NCBI GenBank assembly: GCA_029233965.1 | Contig: JARGOP010000034.1 | Span: forward strand, 1-53,207 | From: Verrucomicrobiales bacterium | Lineage (GTDB): Bacteria; Verrucomicrobiota; Verrucomicrobiia; Verrucomicrobiales; DEV007 | Length of the DNA stretch: 53,207 nucleotides | Direction of reading: 5' to 3' | Shown: in pieces, positions 1 through 8,031 of the stretch | Layout: each line of letters starts with the position of its first letter | Position numbering within the stretch: the stretch's first letter is position 1 | The notes under the pieces: model-generated | What the model saw: only the letters and a program-made list of their open reading frames with translations | Databases searched by the model: none | Told to the model about the DNA's origin: nothing | Position numbers and translations under genes: made by a program

Positions 1-108
1 GCACGCACACCCGCCAAGAGGAGGCAGGGAGGGTCGAGTTCCACCTCGACCGCATCAGACGGTCCGCGTCGACAGGACAAATGCGTTTTCGGTCTCTCGC
101 GGCTACAA

Positions 109-144
109 AAAAAGGCTTCCGGATTTTCTTTCGGAAGCCTTTTT
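109..144 (-). terminator. Intrinsic terminator of the HTH-receiver gene
   Basis: Perfect inverted repeat: arms 109-121 and 132-144 enclose a 10-base loop. Read on the minus strand, a GC-containing hairpin is followed by a run of seven T. It lies 40 bases past the stop of the minus-strand gene ending at 185. The plus strand also has a T run, so it may work in both directions. Confidence 0.85.
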
Positions 145-184
145 GATTCGGGCCTTTCAGCGGCTCCAAATTGATATCGGTCCT

Positions 185-745
185 CTACAGGTTGTCGGTG
201 CCTTTGTGGCCGAGAATCTTGACGGTGCGATTCAGCTGATCGTACTCGATCGGTTTCTTGATCACCGTGACAGGTCCGCTGGAGAGGATCTTCGTGAGAA
301 TCTCGCTGTCCGGGTATCCAGTGATGATGACGATCGGTAGATCCGGATAAAGAGCCTTCAGTTTCGCATAGAGCTCGTCACCGGGGATGTCCGGAAGTTT
401 GAGATCCAGGAAAACGAGGTCAAAGCGTTGTTTCTCGGCATAGGTCAAAGCCTCAGCACCGGTTCCGACGACGATACGTCCAAAACCAGCCTTCTTGAGA
501 AACTGCTTAAAGAGTGTCTGGAGCGCTGGATCATCGTCAACGACGAGGACTGTTGGCTGTCCGCCTTCATCAGTCTTCAGGATGTCACGGTCAAGGAGAC
601 TGCGTTTGATGCGCCAGCGTCCGCCAATCTGAATCGCGGGAAGCTGCCCGCGCTGGACAAGGTAATAGACCGTGGGAAGTGGGATCCGCAAATATTCTGC
701 GGTTTCCTTAACGGTCATAAGTTCGGGTGGTTCTTCGTCTGCCAT
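185..745 (-). CDS. Excisionase-type HTH fused to response-regulator receiver
   Basis: Predicted cytoplasmic regulator of 186 residues. Residues about 9-55 form a MerR/excisionase-type helix-turn-helix (TVKETAEYLRIPLPTVYYL, then GGRWRI). Residues about 64-180 form a CheY-like receiver. The acidic pocket D70-D72, phosphoacceptor D114 (in LVFLDLKLP), T142 and K163 are all present, so phosphorylation by a histidine kinase is plausible. No kinase gene is adjacent. The DNA-binding domain precedes the receiver, the reverse of the common order, and it is of a type usually found in excisionases. The gene is transcribed away from uppP and ends at a strong terminator, so it is probably monocistronic. 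Targets are unknown. Confidence 0.88.
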   Translation of the reverse strand: MADEEPPELMTVKETAEYLRIPLPTVYYLVQRGQLPAIQIGGRWRIKRSLLDRDILKTDEGGQPTVLVVDDDPALQTLFKQFLKKAGFGRIVVGTGAEALTYAEKQRFDLVFLDLKLPDIPGDELYAKLKALYPDLPIVIITGYPDSEILTKILSSGPVTVIKKPIEYDQLNRTVKILGHKGTDNL

Positions 746-975
746 AAGTCAGTGATACAGGTTGATCCGGCACTCGGTAATTTTCCGTTTCGTCATTGCT
801 GACTGGCTGAAAAACCACAATTTTGGTAACTTTCGTGCAGGGTTCTAGTTATTGTGGTCACTTTTAATATAAACTCAAGAAATAAATAAGAAATAGTTTC
901 AATTTTGAGAGTCTCTCGTGCGAATTTTGCCACAAGGCTGGTTGCTTCCACTACTCTGTGGAGGTTTGCAAGGAT

Positions 976-984
976 TGTTATAAT
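976..984 (+). promoter_or_regulatory. Extended -10 promoter for uppP
   Basis: TGTTATAAT at 976-984 is a perfect TATAAT preceded by the TGn extension. No good -35 is present at the expected distance (CTGTGG at 956-961), as is typical for extended -10 promoters. Transcription would start near 991, giving a leader of about 150 bases before uppP. Confidence 0.5.
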
Positions 985-1002
985 GCTTTGTCATGCTGTA
1001 AT

Positions 1003-1100
1003 GAGGGGATTTTCCGGAAACTGAACGGCTAATCGGGGAATCCCGGGAAAGGCAGGGCTCAGGCTAAACCGTGTCGCGAAGCCCTGAAGATTCTCCCCTC
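1003..1100 (+). ncRNA. Possible structured 5' leader RNA of uppP
   Basis: Three mutually compatible perfect stems: closing stem GAGGGGA 1003-1009 with TCCCCTC 1094-1100; CGGG 1034-1037 with CCCG 1042-1045; CAGGGCT 1053-1059 with AGCCCTG 1080-1086. Together they make a three-way junction just downstream of the predicted transcription start. I do not recognise a known riboswitch class. The stems could be chance; conservation is untested. Confidence 0.3.
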
Positions 1101-1141
1101 CTTATTGCTGGAATATTTGGGAAGCTGGACTAAATGGAGCA

Positions 1142-1945
1142 ATGAATTTTGTGGAAGCAATGATTCTTGGTCTTGTTCAGGGGTTGACGGAATTCCTTCC
1201 GGTCTCTTCTTCGGGGCATCTCGTGCTCACCCAGAAGCTGCTCGGTGTCGATGACAAGGGAGTCACATTTGAGGTCCTCGTGCACTTCGGGACCTTGCTT
1301 TCGGTGATCATTTACTTCTGGAAGCCGCTCTGGAGAATGATTCTTTCCATTATTCCGCCTTTTGGGAGGGAATATGCTGCGGAGCGGAAGATGATCGGAT
1401 ATCTCGTGATCGCCAGTGTCCCTGCGGCGATCGTTGGATTTTCTCCTCTCAAGGACGTCTTCGAAAGTACCTACGAGAAACCGGCCGTTGTCGGTCTTTT
1501 TCTTATCGTGACGGGGGCGATTCTCTTCCTGCCCCGGCTTTTCGCGAAGCGGAAAGGGGAGGGCGAAATGGGAATCAAATCAGCGATCGTGATGGGAGTC
1601 GGCCAGGCCTTTGCCATTTTGCCGGGGGTGTCCCGTTCCGGTTCCACGATTGTTTCAGGAATGATGGCCGGCGTGAAGCCTTCGGCCGCCGCGGAATTTT
1701 CCTTTCTCATGGCGATTCCGGCGATTGCGGCCGCTTCCCTGCTTGAGGCCCGGAAGCTCTCCGAAGTGGATACGGCGCTTCTGATGCCCTACCTTGCCGG
1801 GGCCATTGTTGCCTTTGTCTCGGGGCTGATTGCGATCTACAGCGTTCTGACTGCGATCCGGCGCGGTAAATTTGAATATTTTGGTGTTTATTGCCTCGTT
1901 GCAGGAATGGCCGCCTTTCTCTATTTTCGTGCGCAAGGTCTCTAA
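1142..1945 (+). CDS. uppP: Undecaprenyl-diphosphatase UppP (BacA)
   Basis: Integral membrane enzyme of 267 residues that dephosphorylates undecaprenyl pyrophosphate, recycling the lipid carrier for peptidoglycan and other envelope polymers; overproduction is linked to bacitracin resistance. Both family signatures are present: the N-terminal loop with GLTEFLPVSSSGHL (residues about 14-27) and the PGVSRSGST loop in the middle of the protein. Length is normal for the family. GGAG at 1136-1139 sits just before the ATG. The next gene, an M23 peptidoglycan peptidase, follows within about 60 bases on the same strand, so the two cell-wall genes probably form an operon. Confidence 0.97.
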   Translation: MNFVEAMILGLVQGLTEFLPVSSSGHLVLTQKLLGVDDKGVTFEVLVHFGTLLSVIIYFWKPLWRMILSIIPPFGREYAAERKMIGYLVIASVPAAIVGFSPLKDVFESTYEKPAVVGLFLIVTGAILFLPRLFAKRKGEGEMGIKSAIVMGVGQAFAILPGVSRSGSTIVSGMMAGVKPSAAAEFSFLMAIPAIAAASLLEARKLSEVDTALLMPYLAGAIVAFVSGLIAIYSVLTAIRRGKFEYFGVYCLVAGMAAFLYFRAQGL

Positions 1946-2005
1946 GATTTGGTGAATGCGAGTCGTTCAGAGACCTGTCGGATGTATCGTCCTACCGCTT
2001 CCTGT

Positions 2006-2839
2006 ATGGATTCCCCCCCCATAAAGACCCCGGCATTCCCTGTAAGCAGGCTGCTTCCGGCCCTGGTTGGCCTCGTGACAATTTTCGGTGGAGCCGGGAA
2101 GGCATTGGCGCAGTCCTACATTTCGACCCGGCTCGCGGATGGTTTCGACATCCCGGTCGGGAAGCCGGATGGCTACGGCTACTACGTCTACCGGGGCTTT
2201 TCCCCCTACGGTCATCTAGGCGAAGACTGGAACGGAAACGGAGGGGGCAACACAGACGAAGGTGATCCCGTTTATTCCACTGCTCATGGAGTCGTTATTT
2301 TCTCCGAGGATTTCCGGAAAGGATGGGGGAACGTCATCATTATTCGTCATGCTTACCGGGAAACAAACGGGCAGATCGCTTTCGTGGATTCTCTCTACGG
2401 CCACCTCAAAGTCCGTTCGGTCAAAGTGGGGCAGCAGGTCACGCGAGGGCAGCTCGTGGGAACAATCGGCTGTGGTCCCTATCGAATGTATGCAGCCCAC
2501 CTCCACTTCGAGATCCGAAAAGACCTTCGTGTCGGAATGCGTCGTGATCTCTATCCGAAGACGTACACGACCTATCACAGCCCGCGTACTTTCATTGCGG
2601 CGCGTCGCAAGTTACGCTTTGAGGAGCGCCTCGTCCGGGTGCCGATCAATACGTTTCAAAAGAGCAACCCGAACCGGGTCCTGACTTCGGCAGTCGAGGT
2701 CCCCGAAGTCTCTGAGTCGACCACGGTTCGCCCTGTCGTTCCTGACGAACTCGGTGAAGTGATCGCTCAGGAAACCGAGGTAGAGGCGGCAACGCCGGAG
2801 AAGAGCAAGGGGCTTTTCGATAAGCTTTTCGGTAACTGA
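2006..2839 (+). CDS. Secreted M23 family metallopeptidase
   Basis: Predicted periplasmic zinc endopeptidase of the LytM/lysostaphin type that cuts peptidoglycan cross-links. From ATG 2006 the 277-residue protein has a signal peptide ending KALA before QS. The zinc ligands are H70 and D74 (HLGED) and the HLHFEI motif at about 165-170. The C-terminal 90 residues lack clear homology and end Lys/Phe-rich. The open frame extends upstream to a TTG at 1949 and an ATG at 1982; 2006 was chosen because it gives a standard signal peptide, but no start has a clear ribosome binding site. It follows uppP closely, supporting a shared role in cell-wall turnover. Confidence 0.92.
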   Translation: MDSPPIKTPAFPVSRLLPALVGLVTIFGGAGKALAQSYISTRLADGFDIPVGKPDGYGYYVYRGFSPYGHLGEDWNGNGGGNTDEGDPVYSTAHGVVIFSEDFRKGWGNVIIIRHAYRETNGQIAFVDSLYGHLKVRSVKVGQQVTRGQLVGTIGCGPYRMYAAHLHFEIRKDLRVGMRRDLYPKTYTTYHSPRTFIAARRKLRFEERLVRVPINTFQKSNPNRVLTSAVEVPEVSESTTVRPVVPDELGEVIAQETEVEAATPEKSKGLFDKLFGN

Positions 2840-4207
2840 TCACTCAGATTGTCCCGCATAGCGGAGATACTCACGAGCAGAGAAAAGTGCCGCCTCTTTT
2901 AAGCGAAGAAAGTCTCCGGGCTGTTCTTCTTTCAGGTCCGAGATTTCGTGAGGGTCCTTGCTGAGATCGAAGAGGAATTCCCCTTCCTCCGGGCTGCTCA
3001 CATATTTCAGCTGATCGTCGCGATAGGCGATCCAGGGTTTTCTTCCCAATTCGGCATGGCTCCCGGTCTGCCAGAGGAACTTTCTTGCGGGGACGCCGGG
3101 CTGACCGTCGAGGCCCTCAACGAGGCTCTTTCCATCATGGACCGGCAATTCCCCGGTCACTCCTGCGACTTCGCAGAAGGAGGGGAAGAGATCGAGTGAA
3201 ATCAGGGGATCGTCCGAAGCGGTCCCCGGCTTGATCCGGCCCGGCCATTTCATGAGGCAGGGGACTTTGATGCCTCCTTCGAAGAGGGTGGCCTTGTCTC
3301 CCCGCAGCGGAAGGTTGCTGCCTCCGTAGGTGGGATCGCCTCCGTGATCGGTTAGGAAAATCACCCAGGTGTTCTCCTCGAGTCCCTGCTCCCGGAGGCA
3401 CTTGAGCACTTCTCCGACGCCGTCGTCGAGACTCACGGTCATGGCGGCGAACTCACGACGAATCTTGTCCTCGATGAAGTCGACCCGCTTCAATTCAGCG
3501 GCCTGGGGCTGCATGAGGTTGACGGGCTTTTTCTCGGAAGGGGAATAGCCTTTCCCGAAGTGCGGCGCGTTGTAGGCGAGATAAAGAAAAAACGGTTTCC
3601 TGCGTTCCTTTTGAGAGGTGAGGTACTCGATGGCCTCCCCGGTGATCAACTCGGTGGCATACCCGTTTTCACTGACATGTTGCGAGCCATGATACCAGTC
3701 GGGGATGATTCCGTAGGTCATCGTGAAAAAATCAATACAGCCGCCGGTGTGACCAATGAAGGTATCGAATCCATGGTTGAGCGGGCGCAGGGATTCATCG
3801 CCGTGACCGAGATGCCACTTGCCGATCAGGGCGGTGTCATAGCCGGCGCGGTCTCTGAGGATTTCCGCGATGGTCGTTTCGTGCGGCTGAATCCCGCGCT
3901 CTTCGTCTTCGTCTGCCATGAACATGAGCGCACCGAGGAGCGCGTCCTGCGAACGAAGCGGGTTTTGTCCCGTGAGGAGGCCATAGCGGGAAGGCGTGCA
4001 GATCGACGAGGCGGAATAGAACTGCGTAAACCGGATTCCCTCTTCCCCGATCCGGTCAATGTTCGGTGTCGGAATCTCCGAGCCATAGGAACTGAGATCG
4101 TTGACGCCCTGGTCATCCGAAAAGATGAGGAGAATGTTGGGAGGATCGGTGGCGACAGTGAGCTGTCCGAAAGCGATGAGGAGGGAAAAGAGACCGAGGC
4201 GAATCAT
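2840..4207 (-). CDS. Secreted sulfatase, type I (formylglycine-dependent)
   Basis: Arylsulfatase-family hydrolase of 455 residues with an N-terminal signal peptide (first ~19 residues), probably acting on sulfated glycans in the periplasm or outside. The metal-binding DD pair (SDDQG, residues 30-34) and the CTPSR signature with C70, the residue converted to formylglycine, are present, followed by LTGQ. The open frame continues 91 codons upstream, but that part overlaps the 3' end of cimA and is Ser/Ala/Arg-rich shadow sequence. ATG 4207 gives a clean signal peptide. The stop abuts the end of the convergent M23 gene. The substrate cannot be told from sequence. Confidence 0.93.
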   Translation of the reverse strand: MIRLGLFSLLIAFGQLTVATDPPNILLIFSDDQGVNDLSSYGSEIPTPNIDRIGEEGIRFTQFYSASSICTPSRYGLLTGQNPLRSQDALLGALMFMADEDEERGIQPHETTIAEILRDRAGYDTALIGKWHLGHGDESLRPLNHGFDTFIGHTGGCIDFFTMTYGIIPDWYHGSQHVSENGYATELITGEAIEYLTSQKERRKPFFLYLAYNAPHFGKGYSPSEKKPVNLMQPQAAELKRVDFIEDKIRREFAAMTVSLDDGVGEVLKCLREQGLEENTWVIFLTDHGGDPTYGGSNLPLRGDKATLFEGGIKVPCLMKWPGRIKPGTASDDPLISLDLFPSFCEVAGVTGELPVHDGKSLVEGLDGQPGVPARKFLWQTGSHAELGRKPWIAYRDDQLKYVSSPEEGEFLFDLSKDPHEISDLKEEQPGDFLRLKEAALFSAREYLRYAGQSE

Positions 4208-4247
4208 GATGTTCTGTCTTTTGCCACAGGGAATCGCGGAAGGCACG

Positions 4248-4278
4248 AAAAAAGCCCGCCCGCATCTGGGGACGGGCT
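4248..4278 (-). terminator. Intrinsic terminator of cimA
   Basis: On the minus strand a nine-pair stem (4270-4278 with 4253-4261, one G-U pair) with an eight-base loop is followed by six T. It lies 18 bases past the cimA stop and upstream of the sulfatase ATG, so the sulfatase probably has its own promoter or depends on readthrough. Confidence 0.8.
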
Positions 4279-4295
4279 GAAAGGAACTTCCAGTT

Positions 4296-5867
4296 TTAAC
4301 CCGGATGCTTTGCGAGGAAGTATTCGATGGAATCGATGAGGGCCCGCCAGCTGGCCTGGATGATGTTGTAGCTGACCCCGACCGTGCCCCAGCTTTCGTG
4401 GCCGTCGCCGCTGAGGATGAGGACGCGGGTCTTCGCCGCCGTGCCCATGTGGCTGTCGATGATGCGGACTTTGTAGTCATTCAGCTCCATGTCGTCGATT
4501 TGCGGATAGGTCGGGCGCAGCGCTTTCCTCATCGCGGCATCGAGGGCGTTCACGGGGCCGTCACCTTCGGCGACACGATACTCCTCGATGCCGTCGAGGA
4601 GCAGTTTCACGGTGGCGGAACAGGATTGATAGTCGCGCTCCCCGTCGCGACGGAAAGTGCAGTGATACTCCTTCAGGTCGAAGAGTGGCTTGTAGGTGTC
4701 GAGATGTTTCCGAATGAGAAGTTCGAAAGAGGCCTCGGCCGCTTCAAACTCGTAGCCCTGTTCCTCAAGCTCTTTCAAGTTCTGCAGAATCGCGAGAGCT
4801 TCCGGACTTCCTTTCTCCACGGGGAGTCCGAGTTCCTCCGCTTTCATGAGGACGTTGGACTGTCCCGAAAGCTCCGAGACAAGGATGCGCTGGCGGTTTC
4901 CAACTGTCTTCGGCTCGACGTGCTCAAAGCTGTGAGCGACCTTCTGCACGGCGTTCACGTGCATTCCCCCTTTGTGGGCGAAAGCGGTCGCTCCGACGTA
5001 GGGAGCGCGGATGTTGTGGGCGCAATTGGCGAGGTCATCGACAAAGTGAGCGAGGTGAGTGAGTTGACCGATGTCCTTCACGAGGGGGCGGTCCATCTTG
5101 AGCTGAAGGTTCGGGATCACCGTGGTGAGGTTGCAGTTCCCGACCCGCTCGCCGTAGCCGTTGATCGTTCCCTGAACCTGGGTCGCTCCTGAGAGAATCG
5201 AGGCGAGGGCATTGGCGACCGCGACGCCGGTGTCGTCGTGTGTGTGGATCCCCACGGGGATTCCCAGTTCTTTCACCACGGTTTCAGTGATTTCGGCGAC
5301 TTCGTGTGGCATCGTGCCACCATTGGTATCGCAAAGCACGAGCCAGTCGGCGCCACCTTCCTTTGCCGCCGCGAGGGTCGCGAGAGCGTGGTCGCGGCTG
5401 TCTTTGAATCCGTCGAAAAAATGTTCAGCGTCATAGATGACTTCGCGACCGTTCTCCTTCAGGTAGCGGGTCGTGTCGCGAATCATGGCCTGATTCTCTT
5501 CTTCGGTGGTCGTCAGGATTTCCGTGACATGAAGCCTCCAGCTCTTTCCAAAAAAGGTGATCACCGGCGTTTTCGCATCGAGAAGCGTCTGCACCTGCGG
5601 ATCATCCTCCACCGCGATGTCTTTCCGGCGGGTGCTGCCGAAAGCGGCGATCCGGGCATTTTTCCATTCCAGATCGGCGGCGCGCTCGAAAAAGGAAACG
5701 TCCTTGGGATTGGAACCGGGCCATCCGCCTTCAATGTAGTGCATCCCGAACTGATCCAGTGCTTCCGCGATCCGGATCTTGTCGAGTGAGCTGAAATTGA
5801 CGCCTTCCCCCTGGGTACCGTCGCGCAGGGTGGTGTCATAGAGTTTCACTTCAGGATGGGTGCTCAT
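4296..5867 (-). CDS. cimA: Citramalate synthase
   Basis: HMGL-like/alpha-isopropylmalate-synthase-family enzyme of 523 residues. It condenses pyruvate with acetyl-CoA to (R)-citramalate, the threonine-independent entry to isoleucine. DTTLRDGTQGEGV lies near the N-terminus, and the TIM-barrel metal and substrate motifs IHTHDD, HKGGMHV and GNCNL follow. The C-terminal ~130 residues resemble the LeuA allosteric dimerisation domain, where isoleucine usually inhibits. ATG 5867 is preferred to an in-frame TTG two codons upstream. No leu or ilv genes are adjacent; a terminator follows, so it is probably transcribed alone. The isopropylmalate synthase paralogue is the only serious alternative. Confidence 0.93.
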   Translation of the reverse strand: MSTHPEVKLYDTTLRDGTQGEGVNFSSLDKIRIAEALDQFGMHYIEGGWPGSNPKDVSFFERAADLEWKNARIAAFGSTRRKDIAVEDDPQVQTLLDAKTPVITFFGKSWRLHVTEILTTTEEENQAMIRDTTRYLKENGREVIYDAEHFFDGFKDSRDHALATLAAAKEGGADWLVLCDTNGGTMPHEVAEITETVVKELGIPVGIHTHDDTGVAVANALASILSGATQVQGTINGYGERVGNCNLTTVIPNLQLKMDRPLVKDIGQLTHLAHFVDDLANCAHNIRAPYVGATAFAHKGGMHVNAVQKVAHSFEHVEPKTVGNRQRILVSELSGQSNVLMKAEELGLPVEKGSPEALAILQNLKELEEQGYEFEAAEASFELLIRKHLDTYKPLFDLKEYHCTFRRDGERDYQSCSATVKLLLDGIEEYRVAEGDGPVNALDAAMRKALRPTYPQIDDMELNDYKVRIIDSHMGTAAKTRVLILSGDGHESWGTVGVSYNIIQASWRALIDSIEYFLAKHPG

Positions 5868-6241
5868 AGTCAAAAATCAACAGGGTCAGGTCAGGGACAG
5901 AACAGGGTCGGGTGGAAATCCAATCATCCGGAAAAGGGTGATCCCGATCCGGTTCGCTCTGACAGGGAGTAAAAAGACCGATTCGCAATCACCTGGCGGA
6001 ATTAGCCAATCGTAATCGCGTAAATAATAATGGCGCTGGTGATGAGGCGTTCCATTTCCCTGAAGTGGGAGAAGCTATCCCTTCCCGGCAGGTTACGCAA
6101 TCCTATAATTGTTGCCTCCTCACGGCCGGCCCGGTGTTATACGAATCGGGAGGAGTGGAAACGCTGGCCACGAATCGCCGGTTTATGCTCCGCGCCAATG
6201 CGATCCCGGCCGTGTCAGCGGAGCGAGTTCGTGTTTCAGAT
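5868..6241. other. Intergenic region upstream of cimA
   Basis: About 370 bases without a gene, between the obg stop and the cimA start (both minus strand). It contains an ACAGGGTC-type repeat at 5878-5909 and an inverted repeat GCTCCGC 6187-6193 / GCGGAGC 6218-6224 just past obg that lacks a T tail. An isolated plus-strand TATAAT at 6104-6109 has no partner -35 or gene. Confidence 0.5.
5878..5909. repeat. AACAGGGTC repeat pair, related to the palindrome at 15.9 kb
   Basis: CAACAGGGTCAG at 5878-5889 and AACAGGGTC at 5901-5909 lie immediately upstream of cimA. The same CAACAGGGTCAG 12-mer forms one arm of the perfect palindrome at 15878-15912, suggesting a dispersed intergenic repeat family. 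Confidence 0.45.
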
Positions 6242-7432
6242 TCAGGGCCGCTTCCCGACGAGGCTGCAAAGCCTTTCCCGAAGGGTGTCGAGTCCTTCCC
6301 CATTCTCGGCGGAAATGGGGAAAATCTCCTGCTTCGGAAAACGGGTCCTGAGGGCGGAGAGATACATCTCCGATTCTTCGAGGTCGATCTTGTTCGCCAC
6401 GATCAGCCACTCCCGCTCGCCGAGTTCCTCATCATAGAGGCGGAGTTCTTTCCTGAGGATCTGGATATCAGAGATAGGATCGCGCTGATCAACCGCGGCG
6501 GTATCGACGACGAAGAGAAAGGTCGAGCAGCGGCTGATGTGACGGAGGAAATCGTGCCCGAGGCCGACGTTGTTGTGCGCTCCTTCGATGAGACCCGGAA
6601 TGTCCGCGACCGTGGCCCGGTAAAATCCGGGGAAGTCGACGACCCCTACCATGGGTTTCAGGGTCGTGAACGGGTAGGAGGCGACTTTCGGGGCTGCGTT
6701 GGAGAGCGCGCCCAGAAGCGTGGATTTTCCGGCATTGGGAAAGCCGACGAGACCCACATCGGCGATGCGGCGAAGTTCGAGGTTATACCATCCTTCATCC
6801 CCCGGTTCCCCCATGGTGAAATCGATCGGGGCCTGGTTCGTGTCAGTACGGAAGTTCCAGTTTCCCTTTCCCCCGATTCCGCCCTCGCAGAGAACGAAGC
6901 GTTGACCGATTTCAGTGAGGTCCGCAATTTTCTCACCGAAAGGGTGGGGAGGTTCGGCGTCGGGATCTTTTTCCTCCGGTTCATCGATCAGCGCCTCATC
7001 CGCGGGATCTTCGGCCGGCTCCGGTCTGCGGACTTGCTGGCCGCCGGCATCGGCGACGAATTCACCGGCCCAGTCGCCATCTTCCGGAAAGACTTCGTCG
7101 AATTCATCTTCCTTCTTCTTTTTGGAAACGGGAGGGGTCGTTTTGTAGACAATCGTTCCGGCAGGCACCTTGAGAATCAAATCCCTGCCTGACTTACCGG
7201 TTTTCCGTTGACCCTGACCATGAACGCCACGCTCAGCTTTCTGGTTCGGACGAAAGAAAAATTCCTTCAGGTTGTCCGTGTGGTGATCGACGACAAGGAC
7301 GACATTGCCTCCTTTTCCCCCGTCGCCACCATCCGGTCCGCCCTTGGGAACGTGCTTTTCACGGCGGAAGCTGGTGCAACCGTGTCCGCCGTCGCCGGCT
7401 TTGGCAAAGATTCTTATGTGATCGACAAACAT
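6242..7432 (-). CDS. obg: GTPase Obg with an acidic insertion
   Basis: Essential GTPase of 396 residues associated with the 50S ribosomal subunit, involved in ribosome assembly and stress signalling. The glycine-rich Obg fold occupies about residues 1-195. The G domain has G1 GFPNAGKST 230-238, G3 DIPG 277-280, G4 NKID 347-350 and G5 SAE. There is no C-terminal OCT domain. Unusually, about 70 Lys/Glu/Asp/Pro-rich residues (about 97-167) interrupt the Obg fold between GTIVYK and IADLTEIGQRF, where typical Obg proteins have only a short loop. The frame is open throughout and the flanks are well conserved, so this is a real insertion. rplU and rpmA, common neighbours, are absent. Confidence 0.95.
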   Translation of the reverse strand: MFVDHIRIFAKAGDGGHGCTSFRREKHVPKGGPDGGDGGKGGNVVLVVDHHTDNLKEFFFRPNQKAERGVHGQGQRKTGKSGRDLILKVPAGTIVYKTTPPVSKKKKEDEFDEVFPEDGDWAGEFVADAGGQQVRRPEPAEDPADEALIDEPEEKDPDAEPPHPFGEKIADLTEIGQRFVLCEGGIGGKGNWNFRTDTNQAPIDFTMGEPGDEGWYNLELRRIADVGLVGFPNAGKSTLLGALSNAAPKVASYPFTTLKPMVGVVDFPGFYRATVADIPGLIEGAHNNVGLGHDFLRHISRCSTFLFVVDTAAVDQRDPISDIQILRKELRLYDEELGEREWLIVANKIDLEESEMYLSALRTRFPKQEIFPISAENGEGLDTLRERLCSLVGKRP

Positions 7433-8031
7433 TCGGAGGGGAATTTCGCGGGAAGCTCAGTGGGGGCGCCTGAGCGCCCGTGGGTCATCTCATCCATAGC
7501 ATGGAATTGGCCTGTGGAAAACTACCAGCAAATGGAAGCAACGACGGGAAAGAATCCAATTATTCGCAAGTTATTCACATTTTGTTCCCGGGCCGCGTCG
7601 AAGAGTTATTCACATTTCAGCGACGATTTGTGAATAACTCCGGGCAAAATCGGATTGGAGAAATGATAGTCCGGAATGCTCATGAGTGACTGATGGTGAG
7701 CTGTTTATGAGGTGAAGTCACACGAAGGAATTTCTGAAAAACGTCACAATGAATTCATTTTCAACGATTTATGGATTTCGCGAATCAAGGTCACTGGCAA
7801 GAGCCCGCAAGACCTACCTCGAAACGCTCCAGCGCCGCTCCGGTGGGGAGTTGATCGCTTTTCCCGGGGGTTATTCACATTTTGTACCTCCTGCCGAAAG
7901 GGAGCGGGAGCGAATTTCCACAAGTTATTCACATTTTCTCCCGGAGGATGAAAAGAAGAGCGGGTTTTATAATGCATTGCCGATTTTGTATTTGCCCGCC
8001 GTTGCTCACTCAAGGATGATCACAATCATTC
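7433..8031. other. Candidate replication origin (DnaA-box cluster)
   Basis: A 600-base gene-free interval between two diverging genes. TTATTCACA, which fits the strict DnaA-box consensus TTATNCACA, occurs at 7571-7579, 7606-7614, 7871-7879 and 7925-7933 (+) and at 7629-7637 (-). TTTTCCACA (fits TTWTNCACA) lies at 7513-7521 (-), and a one-mismatch ATTTCCACA at 7914-7922. The boxes fall in two groups about 230 bases apart. The AT-richer stretches at 7731-7790 and 7955-7992 could be unwinding elements. Four boxes share the longer core GTTATTCACATTT. dnaA is not in the window. Alternatives are a DnaA-titrating locus or the operator of another regulator. Confidence 0.6.

Larger units (their letters stand above)
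746..1141. other. Divergent intergenic region
   Basis: About 395 bases between the minus-strand HTH-receiver gene and uppP, with no coding frame I can support. The part at 800-920 is clearly AT-rich compared with its surroundings and probably carries the promoter of the receiver gene. The uppP-proximal half holds an extended -10 promoter and a possibly structured leader, listed separately. Confidence 0.6.

Noticed and set aside
4208-4480. N-terminal extension of the first sulfatase
   Set aside because: Low-complexity Ser/Ala/Arg sequence overlapping the cimA 3' end; the signal peptide starts at 4207.
6104-6109. Perfect plus-strand TATAAT
   Set aside because: No -35, no extended -10 and no plus-strand gene downstream.
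7513-7933. CRISPR-like interpretation of the repeated TTATTCACA motif
   Set aside because: Repeats are short, in both orientations and irregularly spaced; no cas genes. No CRISPR array was seen anywhere in the window.
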